Shown: piece by piece, positions 13,142 through 26,141 of the stretch
Position numbering within the stretch: position 1 is the stretch's first letter
How the letters are laid out: every line of letters begins with the position of its first letter
Origin: Pohlia nutans
Lineage: Eukaryota > Streptophyta > Bryopsida > Bryales > Mniaceae
Assembly: GCA_022496805.1 (NCBI GenBank)
Contig: CM040104.1
Location: 5,617,650 to 5,681,649, forward strand
DNA: 64,000 bases
Reading direction: 5' to 3'
The notes under the pieces: model-generated
Database searches by the model: none
The model's input: only the letters and a program-made list of their open reading frames with translations
What the model was told of the DNA's origin: nothing
Position numbers and translations under genes: made by a program

Positions 13142-13521
13142 CAACAAAAGGATTAAAGAAAAAGACAACAAACAATTAAAAAACTAAACAATAGAGACCA
13201 AGAAAAGGTGGTGTAAAATTCTTTGTTTGTCTTCTACACAAAGATTTTTTCCACATTTCTCTCCAATACAAAATTTACTACTTGACATAAAATTGTACAA
13301 GGTCAAATTAACATTTGGAATCAAATTATTTTTGTGACGACATGGGTAATTTTTTAGAAAGATGAGTAGTTGTAGGTCCAAAAATGTTATATGGACAAAT
13401 GAAGTACCCCCAACAAATTCTTTATTGGCTCTGCCCCAACAACAGAGAATATTCCATAATTTCCATTTCCTATTGAACATTCTTTTTACACCGTCCACCT
13501 CAAAATGATGCAAAACATACA

Positions 13522-13673
13522 TCACCATATTTGTTTAATCGGGAATTTCCGCCATATTGGGACTCTTTGAAATCTACAATTGGTATAAAATTTTCTACTA
13601 AATCTATGCCAGTTGTAGATTTCAAAGAGTCCCAATATGGCAGAAATTCCCAATTAAATGAATAATGGCGATA
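13522..13673. repeat. Near-perfect hairpin MITE, family H copy 1
   Basis: About 150 bases that fold on themselves. CCATATTGGGACTCTTTGAA is inverted as TTCAAAGAGTCCCAATATGG, with the outer ends CACCATATTTG and TAATGGCGAT also pairing. Copies 2 and 3 lie at 36,558 and 39,553, inside introns of gene A. Confidence 0.8.
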
Positions 13674-14380
13674 TACCTTTTCATACAATGCTAACTAAGT
13701 TAAGAATTTCTCAATTTGGCAATCGATGTACTCTCGGATATACTATTTGAATTGAGCATATACTATCTTATACTCTTGGTAGTATATATTATCGACATAT
13801 TTATACTACTCCAACAATGAAAATTTAATTTCAAAACTTGTTTCAAAACTCACAAAAAATGTGAAGAAGATTAGAACAACGCTTTAGAGTTATATGGTCC
13901 TTGTTCACGATGGTCTTTGTTCACGATGGTCCTTAGGATTTGGGCAGTTTTACATATAACGTCGAGCCCGTTTTTATGTATAAGAGGGCTTGAGTCCACA
14001 CTTCTCATTAGTCCAAATCCCAAAATGAGGCCCACCTTCTTTACACCAACACTTGAGGCCGAAATTTTGAAACCAAGTTTTAAATTAAAGACAACTAGGT
14101 TGACATAGGCCCAACTCCAAGAGTTGTTTGCACCCAAAATAAAAGACCAATTTGTAGGCTTAAGCCCAATTTTAGATTTCAATAAATTTTTATTTGATTT
14201 TTCATTAAAAATGATTTTTTCCGAGTAATCACCACCCTTGGATTGTTTGTAGATATAAACGACTCTTTTGGTCTCTTCTTCCTTTCATCCTCCTTCGTCT
14301 CTTTAGGACCAACGCCATTAGACATGGGAGAAATGGGCTTTGTTATATTATCTTATTATATTGAGTACTTGAGGATGGGC

Positions 14381-14946
14381 TTAACCCTTTGACGCGCCTA
14401 ACCTTTTGATGCGCATGCATCCAAATAGTGGACAATGATCATATTGAAATTATTCTCTTGACTACATACATGGACAATTTTCATCCATCCAAATTCTCTT
14501 GGTTCTTGTGCTAGTTGACTATCATTTGTACAATGTGGATCTTTAAAATAAGATATTGTGATTTTTTAAAAATAACAGAATTGGTTTATATCAAGTTTCA
14601 TTCTTAGTTCAAAAAAGAAGAATTTAAACATGATTTTCCAAAATAAGTAGAATCAAATAATGGAAATCATACCATCTCGTAGTGCGTGTTATTTCAAATT
14701 CATTACAACAATTTTTTTTAAATTTGGGTTAATTTAATATTTTTAATTGAATTTGGATCAAAAAATATTTAAAATTTAATTACAATCTATTTAATGAAAA
14801 ATATGATAGATCCAACTGTGCAGATGTGATCTTTACACTGACATTTACAGCTTAGCTTTGTACATCAACTCCATTGTTGTTATTCATCAAACATTTTATA
14901 AGACATCATCGAAATTAGTGTTGAATTGAGACGTTAAAGGCAAATA
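14381..14946 (+). repeat. TTAA element, family 7 copy 1
   Basis: Starts TTAACCCTTTGACGCGCC. The right end is decayed (GAGACGTTAAAGGCAAA instead of AAAGGGTTAA). The body matches the nested copy at 44,011-44,559, including CTTGGTTCTTGTGCTAGTTG and TACATCAACTCCATT. Confidence 0.7.
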
Positions 14947-15255
14947 CGCGGGTTAAAATTTGGTTGAATTGAGGCCCAAGAAAAAAACGGCCTCGACTTC
15001 ATATAAAAGCGGCCCTTATTATTATGTTTTGGGAGCGAGTGGATGAAGGTGCTCTAAACAGTAGAAAAGGAGCAAGTGGCACCTCACTCTTTACTCCACC
15101 GCAATTTCATTAAATCTAGATTTCAGAGCTGCTCCGTCCACTTCAATTTTAGCCTATTATTCAACCTTTCCATTCCCCTGACACCGGATTACAGTATTGG
15201 CCCTCATACTGTACGGAGTATAATTATACCATATACAGTGAATTTTTTTAGGCTT

Positions 15256-15820
15256 TTAACCCCTTCACGTCCAACCGTCCAGAAAGTGGAAGATGTACAA
15301 AATCAAACACAGTTTTCTCATCCGTCATTGACTTTTTGCAGTGTGGATTTTTTTATTATATATTTTATGGGAAGTTAGTTTCATGCTTGTGTAATCCAAT
15401 TAGAAAGAGGGTGATTTGTGAAAAGTCTATGCTGTAATGATTCACCCAAAATTTTGAAGAGTTCAGTGTAAAAGTGCTCTTCAAAAAGTCAACTCATAAA
15501 ATTAAGCAATCAAAAAATTTCTAAAAATCACTACACTTAGAGTATTTCATTTCAACCCATCACAACAAATTTCATTCACAAATTGTCAATATCTTATTTG
15601 TAATCAAATTAAAAAAGGATTTTCAATTTTAAGTTTCAAATTTTATACAAAAATATTGGTGATAGCAATCGTAGATCTAACGGTATGGATAGAATCAAAA
15701 ATTCATAATGTAAAACTTTTATTCACATATCAAGTTCAAAATGTCCCTCTTAGTCACAGTTTATAAGACATCTTTGAAATTCTTCAAATCTAAAGAGGGG
15801 TGAGAACGTTTAGGAGTTAA
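15256..15820 (-). repeat. TTAA element, family 1 copy e
   Basis: TTAACCCCTTCACGTCC to GAACGTTTAGGAGTTAA, reverse orientation, 565 bases. Confidence 0.8.
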
Positions 15821-16533
15821 AAGCCAAAAGCATAAAAAATAATTAGGGTGTACCAAGCCTTAAGGAAAAAATTGAAGAAAAATGGACGAAGACGTCAAAT
15901 AGTTCTAATTTTTGAAAATAATTCAGATGAAATCGCCAGTTTCAAAAGAAACTCATCCAAATATGTAGATGAAAAGATAGTTCTATCCAAAATACAGATG
16001 CATAGCATAATAGAGCAATTGGAGGCAACACCCTTTTGCAATGGGACCACAGTCTAGTTACAATTAGAAACTAAGTTTACATGGCAATGACATGGAAGTC
16101 CCAAATTTCATAGAATACAAATGACATCCCTTCATTATTCAGAAAAAGTGGGTCTAAGTGTCTTTGGATTCAATTTTCAAAAGGATGCTCCATTGCACTG
16201 CTCTATTATGCTATGCGAATATTAAAATATTTGGCTATACCATTTTATTTTATGTCGCCACTTTAGTACATCTCCAAAAACCAATAAAAAATCCCTAGTA
16301 TATAGACATGGCCTCCCAGGTTGCAGGTCCCTTGCAGCTCAAATTAGCCAAGTAAAAGGGCCCCACAACCCTAAACCGACTCCTTGCCCATTAATTTATT
16401 CTGCCCCTGCTCTTGTACTTTTGCACAACAAAAGGAAAATATTTTCCCCGCCAATCAATACTCCAAGAATAAATAAAATAAAAAATAAAAAATAAAAAAC
16501 CATCTAGAAAGGTCATTTCTTTGGGTCTTCAAA

Positions 16534-17033
16534 TTAACCCTTTAGGGCCCAGGTGACCACATTCTGGTCATTGACGTGTCGAAAAGCAAATAATGGAAAA
16601 TCTTTGAAGAAGTAGATTTTGAACTGAATTCTAACATTCAAAGTTGGAGATTTATAATACACGTGCTCTAAAAATTAAAAAAATCAATTTGGAGTTGTAC
16701 AACTATCAAAATACATATGTGCAAAACGCAAAATATTGCAAATACATGAAAATACAACAAATACTTGTAAAAACAACATCATGTAATATGTGGCACCCAT
16801 GAATTTGCATAAATTTTCAGCCCAACATATGGTGCAGATACAAGTTACAATGACAACATCCATCAATTGGATGCAAGCTAATATGGGCAAAAAACATGGC
16901 ATATGGGTTAAATTTAGAAAATTACAATTAAAACTTATTTTCAGCAACCAGATTGTACAGAGCAATCATTTGAATAAAAATCAAAGTTTTTTTGGCAGCT
17001 TTCTAGAATAGGGCATGGGCACTAAAGGATTAA
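16534..17033 (+). repeat. TTAA element, family 5 copy 1
   Basis: TTAACCCTTTAGGGCCCAGG at the left and GGGCACTAAAGGATTAA at the right. Family 5 is marked by a GACCACATT(C/A)TGGTC motif near one end and is shared with 25,238-25,891 and 28,581-29,391. Confidence 0.75.
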
Positions 17034-17822
17034 TGTGCTCCTAAAAGTTACTTCTATGTATACACGAGCTTTCTATTTATGATACTTTGGGATTCAAATG
17101 TAAAGTAGTATGGAATTTTGAAATAGTGTGAACTACGTCAAATCACTTTTTTGGTTTACCTCTTGGATGTTAACATGATGTCTTTGCGTTCCTTTGTTAG
17201 GGATGAACAATGGCTATAACATTTTATTTTTATTGACATAATAAATATAGGGATTTCTTTACAAAATAGAGAGAGATAAAATACAAGCCATCCCCGCCAG
17301 GTCTGGTGAGGCCGGGGGACACCTAGACCTTGCTAATCGAGCTAAATCTAAGACCAAGAAGTTTCTAGCTAGGTTGCATGTTGTCCCACTTGGCAAACAT
17401 CTCCTTCATGATTCACAAGGACTGGCTATACCGTTTGGTATGAGCCGTACACAATACAACATCATCATCTATTAACATTGTTCCAAACAATTTTCAAGTA
17501 GAGAAAGCACAAATCCTACTATCCATGTAAAACATGTAATTGTTTTACTTTTGTGCCCTTCCAAGTTCGAGGTGTAAACAAACTTTGTCTCTTCAACAAT
17601 TGTACACTTATTCAACCCTAGATTTATTTTTAGCCTACCCATAAAACGGAAAAGCTATGGTAATCAGAAAAACCGGTTTATAGAATGTCATGGAATTTTC
17701 CGGTATTATAGGTATTAAAAAACAACAATTTTTTTTTCAACAAATTGAAAACCTCTGTCAAATGTGTCATTGGATCATTTTCATGTTCTTTTCAATCCTT
17801 TCTCTATGTTGTGATTCTCAAA

Positions 17823-18178
17823 TTAACCCTTAAATGACATTTTAGGTTCTCAGTGGATAGCCCGAAGATCTCTGAAAATATATGGATTATATATTTAGTC
17901 CGAGCATGGGTGCATAACCAATCACAACAAAGAAACAAGCACATGAGAATTCAATTGGAAACTTGGGCAAGAATCAAATAATCCTCCAAACTTGTGATTT
18001 AGACATTGCGAACAAGCATCAAAAAATTTGTTGTTGCAATTAAGCACATCAAATGCCTCACCTTGTTGTGCATCCAATTATCTATGTTTGGTTAGAAGGA
18101 GTTGAGTAGTGCTCCTGCTAGAAGCAAGATTCCTTAGAAACCAAACCCGAGGGGCTTGGAAGGACGTTTAAGGGTTAA
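17823..18178 (+). repeat. TTAA element abutting family 1 copy f
   Basis: TTAACCCTTAAATGACATTT to AAGGACGTTTAAGGGTTAA, 356 bases. Its right TTAA (18,175-18,178) is also the left TTAA of the next element, so one inserted into the target site of the other. Confidence 0.75.
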
Positions 18179-18758
18179 CCCCGAGCTGCCCAGCGTTTAA
18201 TTTTTGAATGATGTATAGAATCAAACTTCGTTTTCTCATCCGTCATGCACTTTTTGCAGTATGGATTTTTTACTATAGATTTTATGGAAAGTTAGCTTCA
18301 TACATGTGTAATCAAATTAGAAAGGGGATGATTTGTGAAAATTTTATGCCTCATTTCATGTTCCAAGGATTCACAAAAAAATTCTACTATCTTAGTTCAA
18401 AAGTGCTCTTGAAAAGATCAACTCATAAAATTAAGCAATCAAAAAATCTCCAAAATCTCTAAAATCACCACAATTAGAATATTACATTTCAACCCATCAC
18501 AACAAGTTTCATTCATAGATTGTCAATATCTTATTCGTAATCGAATTACAAAAGAATTTTATTTTTTAGTTTTTAGATTTTATACAAATATATTGGTGAT
18601 TGGAATCGTAGATCTTGTCGTATGGATATAATCTGAAATTCATAATGTATAACTTGTATTCATACATCGAGTTCAAAACACCCCTCTTAGTTGCATTTTA
18701 TAATTCATCTTTGCAAAACCGCCCAATCTAAAGATGGCTGTGGGCATTTAGCGGTTAA
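18175..18758 (-). repeat. TTAA element, family 1 copy f
   Basis: TTAACCCCGAGCTGCCC to GGCATTTAGCGGTTAA. Reverse orientation, and it shares its left TTAA with the preceding element. Confidence 0.75.
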
Positions 18759-19126
18759 GGAGGGGGTGAATAAGTTAAAGTAACCAAAAGAAAGAAAGAA
18801 AACCCTTGTGCCATGTAAGGACTAAGTTGGCCCCTGCTGGCATCCGGCACGATAGTTCCAACGACAAAACCGTCCTAGGAAACATGCATGTACCACTCTA
18901 CATTTTACAATAAATAGTGTGAAGGAAAAGACCGCCAAACAATGGTCTCATTTTACACCTTACGGTGGTGGATAAGTTTGGTTTTGTGTATCTTGTGTTC
19001 GTCCATCTATTAAGATATTAGAGAAATTCGTAAAGTCATGAAATCTCTGGCTTCCGGTACTGTGTCAGTCAAGAGTCTGGCTCACATGACAAGAAAAGTA
19101 GGAGTGTAGGGTTCCAAAAATAAAAA

Positions 19127-19330
19127 CTAGTTGAGTTTTATTTCCGGAAAATAAACTTGGGTGACTGGGTTTGGTCCCGTGTCAAGGCGCGCCACTGGGG
19201 AAGGCGCCAGAGCCCATCCGAAAATAAACCACATAACCAGAATATAACTACCGCCAGGGTTTGAACCTTGCACCTCTTGGCCCCAGGAGCCACATGGGAT
19301 TCTAATCCTAGCCCGGCACACCTCTCTTGA
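19127..19330 (-). repeat. Probable tRNA-derived SINE
   Basis: On the minus strand, GTGCAAGGTTCAAACCCTGG contains a good B box and an upstream segment with GCCGGGCTAGGATTAG may be a weak A box. The downstream body is GC-rich relative to its surroundings and ends in an A/T-rich tail. The T-arm pairs, but no full cloverleaf forms. I rate it as a SINE head, not a functional tRNA. Confidence 0.4.
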
Positions 19331-20209
19331 GCTTGTGACAATGACTTTGCAGATATCTACAAAATAGAGGATGGGGTGAAACTATAGATGGGTGATCCAG
19401 AGACTGTACAAATTTCTCTATTACTTGACAAATTGTACCAATTTTGTTTTAAAATATTAATAAAAAAAATAAAAAAAATAAAAAAAATAAAAACCATCTT
19501 GTGCCACGTGGACCCTCAGTTACTTACTACGACGGAGTTATCCAGGATATTATGATTGATGTTCCCACAGTGGCCGCTGCAACCATTGATTAACGACATC
19601 CATTGAATTTTATTAAATTTTTTTTCTATTTTTTGTTTTCTTCCAATGCATGGTTGGCGGTCTCTCATTGGGTGGCTGCAACATCACTCATGATTCCTTC
19701 CTTCCTGCGTGCTTCATGTGAGTGAGTGTCATTCATTCATTCAAGCTCTGGAGACAAGGCCTTGTGTCACTCACACTAGCAACTTCGTTTTTTCAAAGGT
19801 AAAAAAAAAAAACAGTTAAAAAAAATCCACTTAGATATTTGCAGTTGTTCAGGTAAAGTTATAGTTTGTTGTAACTTGCAAAATCTCTCTGAACTGAATC
19901 AACTGAGTGGAGTGATGAGTGGTTTCCAAATCGAAATATTCCACAACCTTGTCAGCTTTAATTTCATGGGTTCTGCCCTTGGAACCTAACTTATGCGTTT
20001 GGGGCTTCAGCTTTGCCAGTGGGCGACTCAGCTTTCAGTTTTATGACACTGCACTACTTTTTGCTAACTAATAGTGCGTGTGGTACTAATTCCAAAGACA
20101 CGACGTTCTATTTTGCAAAACCATGAAATTGGCAAGGGCTGAAATTTTTACTCAGTGGCTGAAATCTTCATTTCGTGCTGATTTTACCCTCACTATTAGC
20201 CAAAAAAGT

Positions 20210-20392
20210 AGTGTAGGAGAACATGGTGTCGTTTTTCACCACATAAAGCAGTGGAAAGGGCGTCACAATTGGCTAAAACGGGTCTCCGTCTGGGGTTTTT
20301 AAAGTCTGCTTAGTGGTGTTGGTCATAACGGGACAAAGTTTCCTGTCTTTTCCCCATTTCAGAGGTGAAAGGCGACGAGGTTTCTAGTAGTG
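20210..20392. repeat. CACTA-type MITE, ATGGTGTCG family copy 1
   Basis: Left end GTAGGAGAACATGGTGTCG, right end CGACGAGGTTTCTAGTAGTG. The family is shared with 22,452, 39,889, 40,378 and 40,501. Confidence 0.65.
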
Positions 20393-20573
20393 TGATTTTT
20401 GAGGTTTAAAAATCCACATAAGTCTCGACTCTTAAGGTGTCAACTTTCCACATAGTATCCTGGTGTGGGTTTTCCGAGGTGTGGGGTTTTCGATCCGGTC
20501 CAAGGTATGGGTATTTGTGAGATATTATTTTGAAAATGTATTTTTCTTTTTTTGAAACAGCTGGACAATAGAG

Positions 20574-21206
20574 TTAACCCCTAAAGGACCGTAAGGCCCC
20601 AAGGGGGCTTTTGAATGTAGAAAAGTGCAAATTGGATGAGATTGTTCCAAAGAAGCCCAAATTTGCGGGGAGAGGACCCTAGCTGTTTTTGCGAGATGGA
20701 TCCAATGGCTTTTCCCGATTGGAAAATGATGAAGAATTGAATTTTTGGCGAATTCTTTGAGAAGAGCATTCTTTGAGACTAGCGTCGAGGTTTCACTTTA
20801 TCATACACTATGATATCTCATTGTTTGGAGACTTCAAAGTCCCATATCTTTTTTTCCACACCTCAGAATTTGACGAAAAAAATTCCACATGAGGGTCATG
20901 ATGTTCTTTACATGTGGTAAAAATTTCAGATGTTTTGGAGCACTTCTAAGCAATCCGATTTCAGCATAAGTACGAAGTACCCCCTGCCGTAACAATTTCC
21001 ATCAATCTTCTCAACGGTGGCATTTTCTCAAAAATTGTGCGATCTTGTTGATCTCTTTTTCATAAACAAGCTATGTAAGTCTTCTTTAGTTTCAACGGTG
21101 CCGATCGTGAAAATTACCCCACACTAATAAGAAATTGAGCTTGTTACAAGAGCTAATCAAGAAAACAGGAGCTAAGCTAAAACACCCCCGGTCCTTTAGG
21201 GGTTAA
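20574..21206 (+). repeat. TTAA element, family 3
   Basis: TTAACCCCTAAAGGACCG to CCGGTCCTTTAGGGGTTAA, 633 bases. The termini are exact inverted repeats for about 14 bases inside the TTAA. Single copy in the window. Confidence 0.75.
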
Positions 21207-21359
21207 TATCCTTTCAACTAAAGCAGAACTGCAAAGTGTTACACTTAGAACTCTTTCGTATCCAACGTACATGAGTTCAGAAGTTAGCATGTGGAAAGTG
21301 TGCAATCATGGACGTGTGTATATATACAATTGCAAATATTTTGTGCAATTACTAGAATG

Positions 21360-21462
21360 TGATATTGTTAGATATATACATGATATATACAAATATTGTG
21401 ATATATACATGATATATACATGATATATACATGATATATACAAATATTGTGATATATACGAT
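21360..21462. repeat. GATATATACAT minisatellite
   Basis: Repeated GATATATACAT and GATATATACAAATATT units occupy this stretch. Confidence 0.75.
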
Positions 21463-21490
21463 TGCAAATAATTTTTGCGGATAATAAAAT

Positions 21491-21610
21491 CATTAGTAGA
21501 AAAGGTGGCATTGCTGAGGGAGATGCCTACGCAAGTAGTGCCCGATTCCCCGCATGCACAGTGATTTTGCTTGGGCATCTCCCTAGGAAGCGCCATCTTT
21601 TCTACTATTG
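21491..21610. repeat. CACTA-type foldback MITE
   Basis: CATTAGTAGAAAAGGTGGCA pairs with GCGCCATCTTTTCTACTATTG. The inner GGGAGATGCCTACGCAAG pairs with CTTGGGCATCTCCC. Same family as 489-605. Confidence 0.65.
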
Positions 21611-22451
21611 TAGTGGATGTTATATTGGAGAATGTGATAATAACAAGTTCAAAGTATCAACTTCAACCTATTTCAATGCTTTTTTTCCCTAAGTACTCTT
21701 CAAATTTTTGAGATACAAAAGATAACTTTAATATTCCATTGTATTATTTGCAACAAGAGAGAGAATCATCTCCTGTTTCACGTGTGTACAAAATTGCAAA
21801 TACTTCATGCATACCGTACGTGGAAGGCAAGGTTGGCAGAAAATAATTCCCCAAAAAAATGTCGAAAAAATAAATATATTTATTAAGTATTTTGTCGAAA
21901 TCAAAAAAAATAAAGTCAACAAAAAGCCGAAAAAAAATAGAATAAAAACATAACACTCAACGAAAATCGTAGACAAAAAATAAAATAAAACGTTTAGCCA
22001 CCGGATTTTTTCTTAATGTTAGCTGTTAATAGCCGATTTCTTAATAATTACTTTTGAAAGTGCCGATCTCCACTGTTTCAACTTTTATTAATTATTTGAC
22101 ATGAAAGTGCCGACCCTGCCTTCCACGTACAATATACTAGAATGTGATATTGGAGAGTGTGATAATAACGAATTTAGAGTATAAAACTTCAATATTTTTT
22201 TTCAAATTTCTCTCCAAATATTTGAGTTACAAAGATAACTTTATATATCATGTGCAACAAGAGAATCACCTCCAGATCAATTTTGAACCAACGTACGTTG
22301 AGAGTCTGTTTGTTCAAGGTGCCACAAATGCAATGACAATAATGCCATACAGAGCCTTAGTTTGATTATGACTGTATTAATTAATTAATCAATTGGATCA
22401 TTCCAACCATGAGAGACTACGATGGAGCTCCGGAGAGTAGCCTCACAAGCA

Positions 22452-22596
22452 TACTAGGAGAACATGGTGTCGTTTTCCACAATTGGATAAAACGGGACTG
22501 TCTCCAAGTCTGCTTAATGGTGTTGGTTACAATGGGACAAAAATTCCCGTCATTTTTCCATTTTAGGGGTGAAATGCGACGAGGTTTCTAGTAGTG
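22452..22596. repeat. CACTA-type MITE, ATGGTGTCG family copy 2, TSD GCA
   Basis: Termini TACTAGGAGAACATGG and GAGGTTTCTAGTAGTG. The triplet GCA flanks both ends (22,449-22,451 and 22,597-22,599), which is the 3-bp duplication typical of CACTA elements. Confidence 0.75.
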
Positions 22597-22920
22597 GCAA
22601 TAGAGTTGAATACTACTACATGTCAAAGCCTGATTGTCCCATAATAGAGAAACTTCCTGCAACATTACATTGGACTGTCTTGTAGAGGTTGCACTCTCCC
22701 TCACAGATCTCACACCACCTCTGTTCCAATGATCTCCCAGTCGACAAGACTTGTATTTGCACAAGTGCATAGATCAATTTAGAACGACATTAGAATGTCA
22801 TTCTAACCATGTCATTTCAAAGTGTTGGAATAACCACTACTAGGATCATGCGTTGATTGCTTACTTTGGTTGCAACTGCAAGGGAGTAGCTACAACAACA
22901 TTACAGTTTCTAAATGTAAC

Positions 22921-23141
22921 TTAATCCCTAAAGGACCAAGAACTCGGCTCAAATTGGGCCTCATGTTTTTTTAGCAAATTTGTGTAGGTTTCTATGTGGA
23001 CTTCCTTTTGTTCAAATTTGTGTTTTTTCCCCACCAACACATGTGATGTTCTTCAGTGATTCCGGGAATATAAAACTTAGTCTCATTCTTTCAATCAAAT
23101 GTCATTTTAAAACCACATAACCTTGGTCCTGTAGAGATTAA
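22921..23141 (+). repeat. TTAA element, family 4 copy 1
   Basis: TTAATCCCTAAAGGACCAAG to CTTGGTCCTGTAGAGATTAA. Family 4 carries CTATGTGGACTTCC and AACACATG motifs in the body. Other copies lie at 43,780, 45,848 and 56,813, with fragments at 27.9, 33.4, 34.9 and 54.4 kb. Confidence 0.75.
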
Positions 23142-25237
23142 CAAGTTGTAACATTGTTTGAGTTACGCCTCCACACATGGTATGATCCTAGTACACCAAT
23201 CCTTGCCATTACTGTGAGTTACAATAATTCAATATTCTCATAGTAATTGTGGTATTAGAACAAAATGTGACTCATAGGTTTGAATCCCTCTCCATCCGTA
23301 AATTGTAGGGTAATTAGTTAACCTGTTTTTAAAACTAAATAGCATGTAACCTTTACAGATCTTAACGTTGTATAATTACTTTGCAGAATAATTGAGATAT
23401 TCTCACAGTGAGTAGTGAGGATCATTATTATGTAAAGTCTCACAGTAATTGAGGATTGGTGGGAAATCTCACACTACTTCTGTGACCTCGGGGAGGTCAC
23501 TAGAATGTATTTAGTGTAACCACGTATGTTAAGAGGGTATTTTAATGGGGGCTATCATATAAATGGAATATTTGAGGTATATTCTAAAATATTCTAGGTA
23601 TATTCCAAATAGATTCTTGAATTATTCCTTACTTGAATTTAAAGTGTCCTATATTACATATAAAATTTTATAATTAGGTAGAATTTTTTCCTCCAATGAA
23701 TAAAAAGGACCCTATAGTTTAACTCACATGGTTTTTTACTTTTTGCATAGTGACCTCCCCGAGTCTGTGACTCACAATAATCAGTGTAGTGAACATTTCC
23801 AAGAAGGAAATGTCATTCAAGCATGCTCTAAGGTAACTATATCTAAAAGTGACCATTTCCTTAAAGAGTCCACAGCTCAATCTTCCATAATAAGTAGATT
23901 CTGCCACCCTAGTGTTGATGAGAATGTGCACAATCTGAACATCAAAGTTTAGGGTCGCTTTAAGGTCAACCTATAGTCAACACTTTGGAAATTCATAACT
24001 TATTCATACAGTGTCCAAATAATGCATGCTAAAGTGCGTTGGAATCCTCTTGAACTTGCTATTAAGACCCACTGAAAATATTTTCTGTTTTATGTGTGTA
24101 AACAGGCTCAGTTGGTAAGGTGAACGCTTTAAGGTACCTTAGGTACCTTATAGAAATGTGGCATTTGTGGTATTACTGGTATGTGATGCTGGGGTAATGG
24201 ACAAGGACGAGGACGAGACAGGGACTCAGCTGAGCAGCTAATAAGTTAAGGAGGTGAGGTATAGTGGCAGCAGCAATGGCGCCATTGCGATCGCCATCTG
24301 GGGGTGATAATACCAACAACCGGCCTGCAGGAGATTACTGGCCCTCATTCAGTCAAGAGACGACTGTGCTCGTTGCATGAAAAATTAGTGTCGCCTCCTC
24401 ATCCACACGTGTCTATGTGTCCCGGAGGTTTTCAAATCCCTCTTCCACATCTCCTCAGATTAGATAATGCTCACAATGTCCTCATCTGTAATGATTATGG
24501 GTCATAATCCCCTTCAGACAGTCATATACATATTATGGACGAGATTGTGCTTCACTGCAAGGAGAAGGTGTCGCATTTCACTCAGTAGGTGAGTCAAACG
24601 GCGCCACTTCGCACTCACTGCTCAGGCGCTCAAGACTTGGTGAGTGCTTTGGTAGGTTTGGACAAGTGTGTACAGTGAACTCTGACACTACTTTGAGTGA
24701 GAAACAACGCCTTCGCTGTAGTGCTTTGGAAGGTTTGGACATTATACCAAGTCGTTGTGTTGTACTTATTGGATGATCTAAGAGCTTCTCTACAAGGACA
24801 TTGGCAAGGCTTTGAAACTAGGGCAAAATGGAAAATATAGAGACCCTTCCCAACTCTGCGGAGAAACTAAGTTTAAATGAATCTTTGTTTGGATAATGAT
24901 GTAATATATATTTTTAGCTTTCCACTCAACATATGGTTATTTGTGAGTGGTTCATCATCTTGTGAGGGCCGCGTGTGAGTGGGGGAATGTTATTCCATTA
25001 CATTCATTCCGTTTAACTATGTACATGTGCTTACAACGACAAGGTTTAACAACATTGCATTTCAATATTTTGTTTCAGTGTTGCTCAAAGTTGCTCCCCC
25101 CACTTCCTGTTCAAAGTGCCAAAATTATGACGTTGACGCTTTGAAAACTAAAAACAAGTTGAAGTGATTGAAGCTGCACCAAATTCACTGAAATTGGGCA
25201 TTTTAATGAATATGAGGTTTTAGGCTTGGAATGTACC
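23142..25237. other. No gene recognised
   Basis: I see no phase-consistent exons. The only local structure is the palindromic GTGACCTCGGGGAGGTCAC at about 23,481-23,500, partly mirrored near 23,748-23,765. GGCTCAGTTGGTAAGG near 24,107 looks like a lone pol III A box. Confidence 0.5.
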
Positions 25238-25891
25238 TTAATCCTTAAACATCATAGCAGCCCTCTCAGGGATGATTGGGTTTAAAAAAATGATATTTTG
25301 AGCTTCAAAATGATGTTCATAAAAAAAATTAAAAAATTCATCCACCTCCATAATTTCCCAACCCATCTATTAGAATTGTTTATTTTTTAGAATAGTCAAT
25401 ATTAAGTGAGACATACACATCAATTTTATCGCACATCCTGAAGTCAACTAAACTTTAACCATGCATAATTCTATGAGGCTTTGTCCAATTATGTTATGTT
25501 CTTTTTTCCAAAGTGTGTCAACTGAATAGTCTTAGGAGCACTTCTTGATGACCTAAAGATCAAATTGATCAAGATCGAAATACATACACTAATGGAACAT
25601 ATACAAGAGAACAAACTTCCAAACACAAGAAATACCGCATAATACATGTGTTGTATTTGTAAGTGTTTATTGTATTTTCAAGTATCTGCAGTATTTTTCA
25701 CGTTTTGTTCATAGGTATTTTGATAGTTGCATAGCTCTAAATTGAAATTTTCTTTTTTTAGAAGATGTGTATTATAAATCTCCAACTCTGAACCTCACAA
25801 TTCAAAATCCAATTGTTCATGGATTTTCTATTATTTGCGTTTTCGACACATCGGTGACCATAATGTGGTCTCCTAGGCACTAAAGGGTTAA
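25238..25891 (+). repeat. TTAA element, family 5 copy 2
   Basis: TTAATCCTTAAACATC to CCTAGGCACTAAAGGGTTAA. The right end matches the family 5 terminus well and the left end is diverged. Confidence 0.65.
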
Positions 25892-26141
25892 GTCGGTTTT
25901 GCAGAAGTTGAGTGACATAACATTCTTAAGCAGTAGGGTACTGCACCGCCTATTGCTTGGTTGGCTTTTTACTACAAATTTTTTCTTTTGAACATGGAGT
26001 GAAAAATGATACTTGCCATTATATGAGGGAATTTAGTAGGAATCAAGTAAGTAAGACAAACTTAAGATGTGAAAACAAAGAGCATCCAAGAGAATCCAAG
26101 AGCATTGGAGAGAATCTTGGAAACTTTAGTAGGGGTAGGGC

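Larger units (their letters stand above)
9984..20573. other. Gene-free repeat-rich stretch
   Basis: I find no exon series here. The interval consists of the elements listed separately and AT-rich filler (for example 10.8-11.6 kb, 13.7-14.3 kb, 15.85-16.5 kb, 17.05-17.8 kb, 19.4-20.2 kb) in which I see nothing definable. Confidence 0.55.

Noticed and set aside
13871..14182. 103-codon minus-strand frame
   Set aside because: No splice context, no recognisable motif, and it overlaps an equally long frame on the other strand; probably chance.
24107..24440. Possible tRNA or SINE with an A-box-like and a B-box-like motif
   Set aside because: The two motifs are over 300 bases apart, too far for a tRNA promoter, and no stems form.
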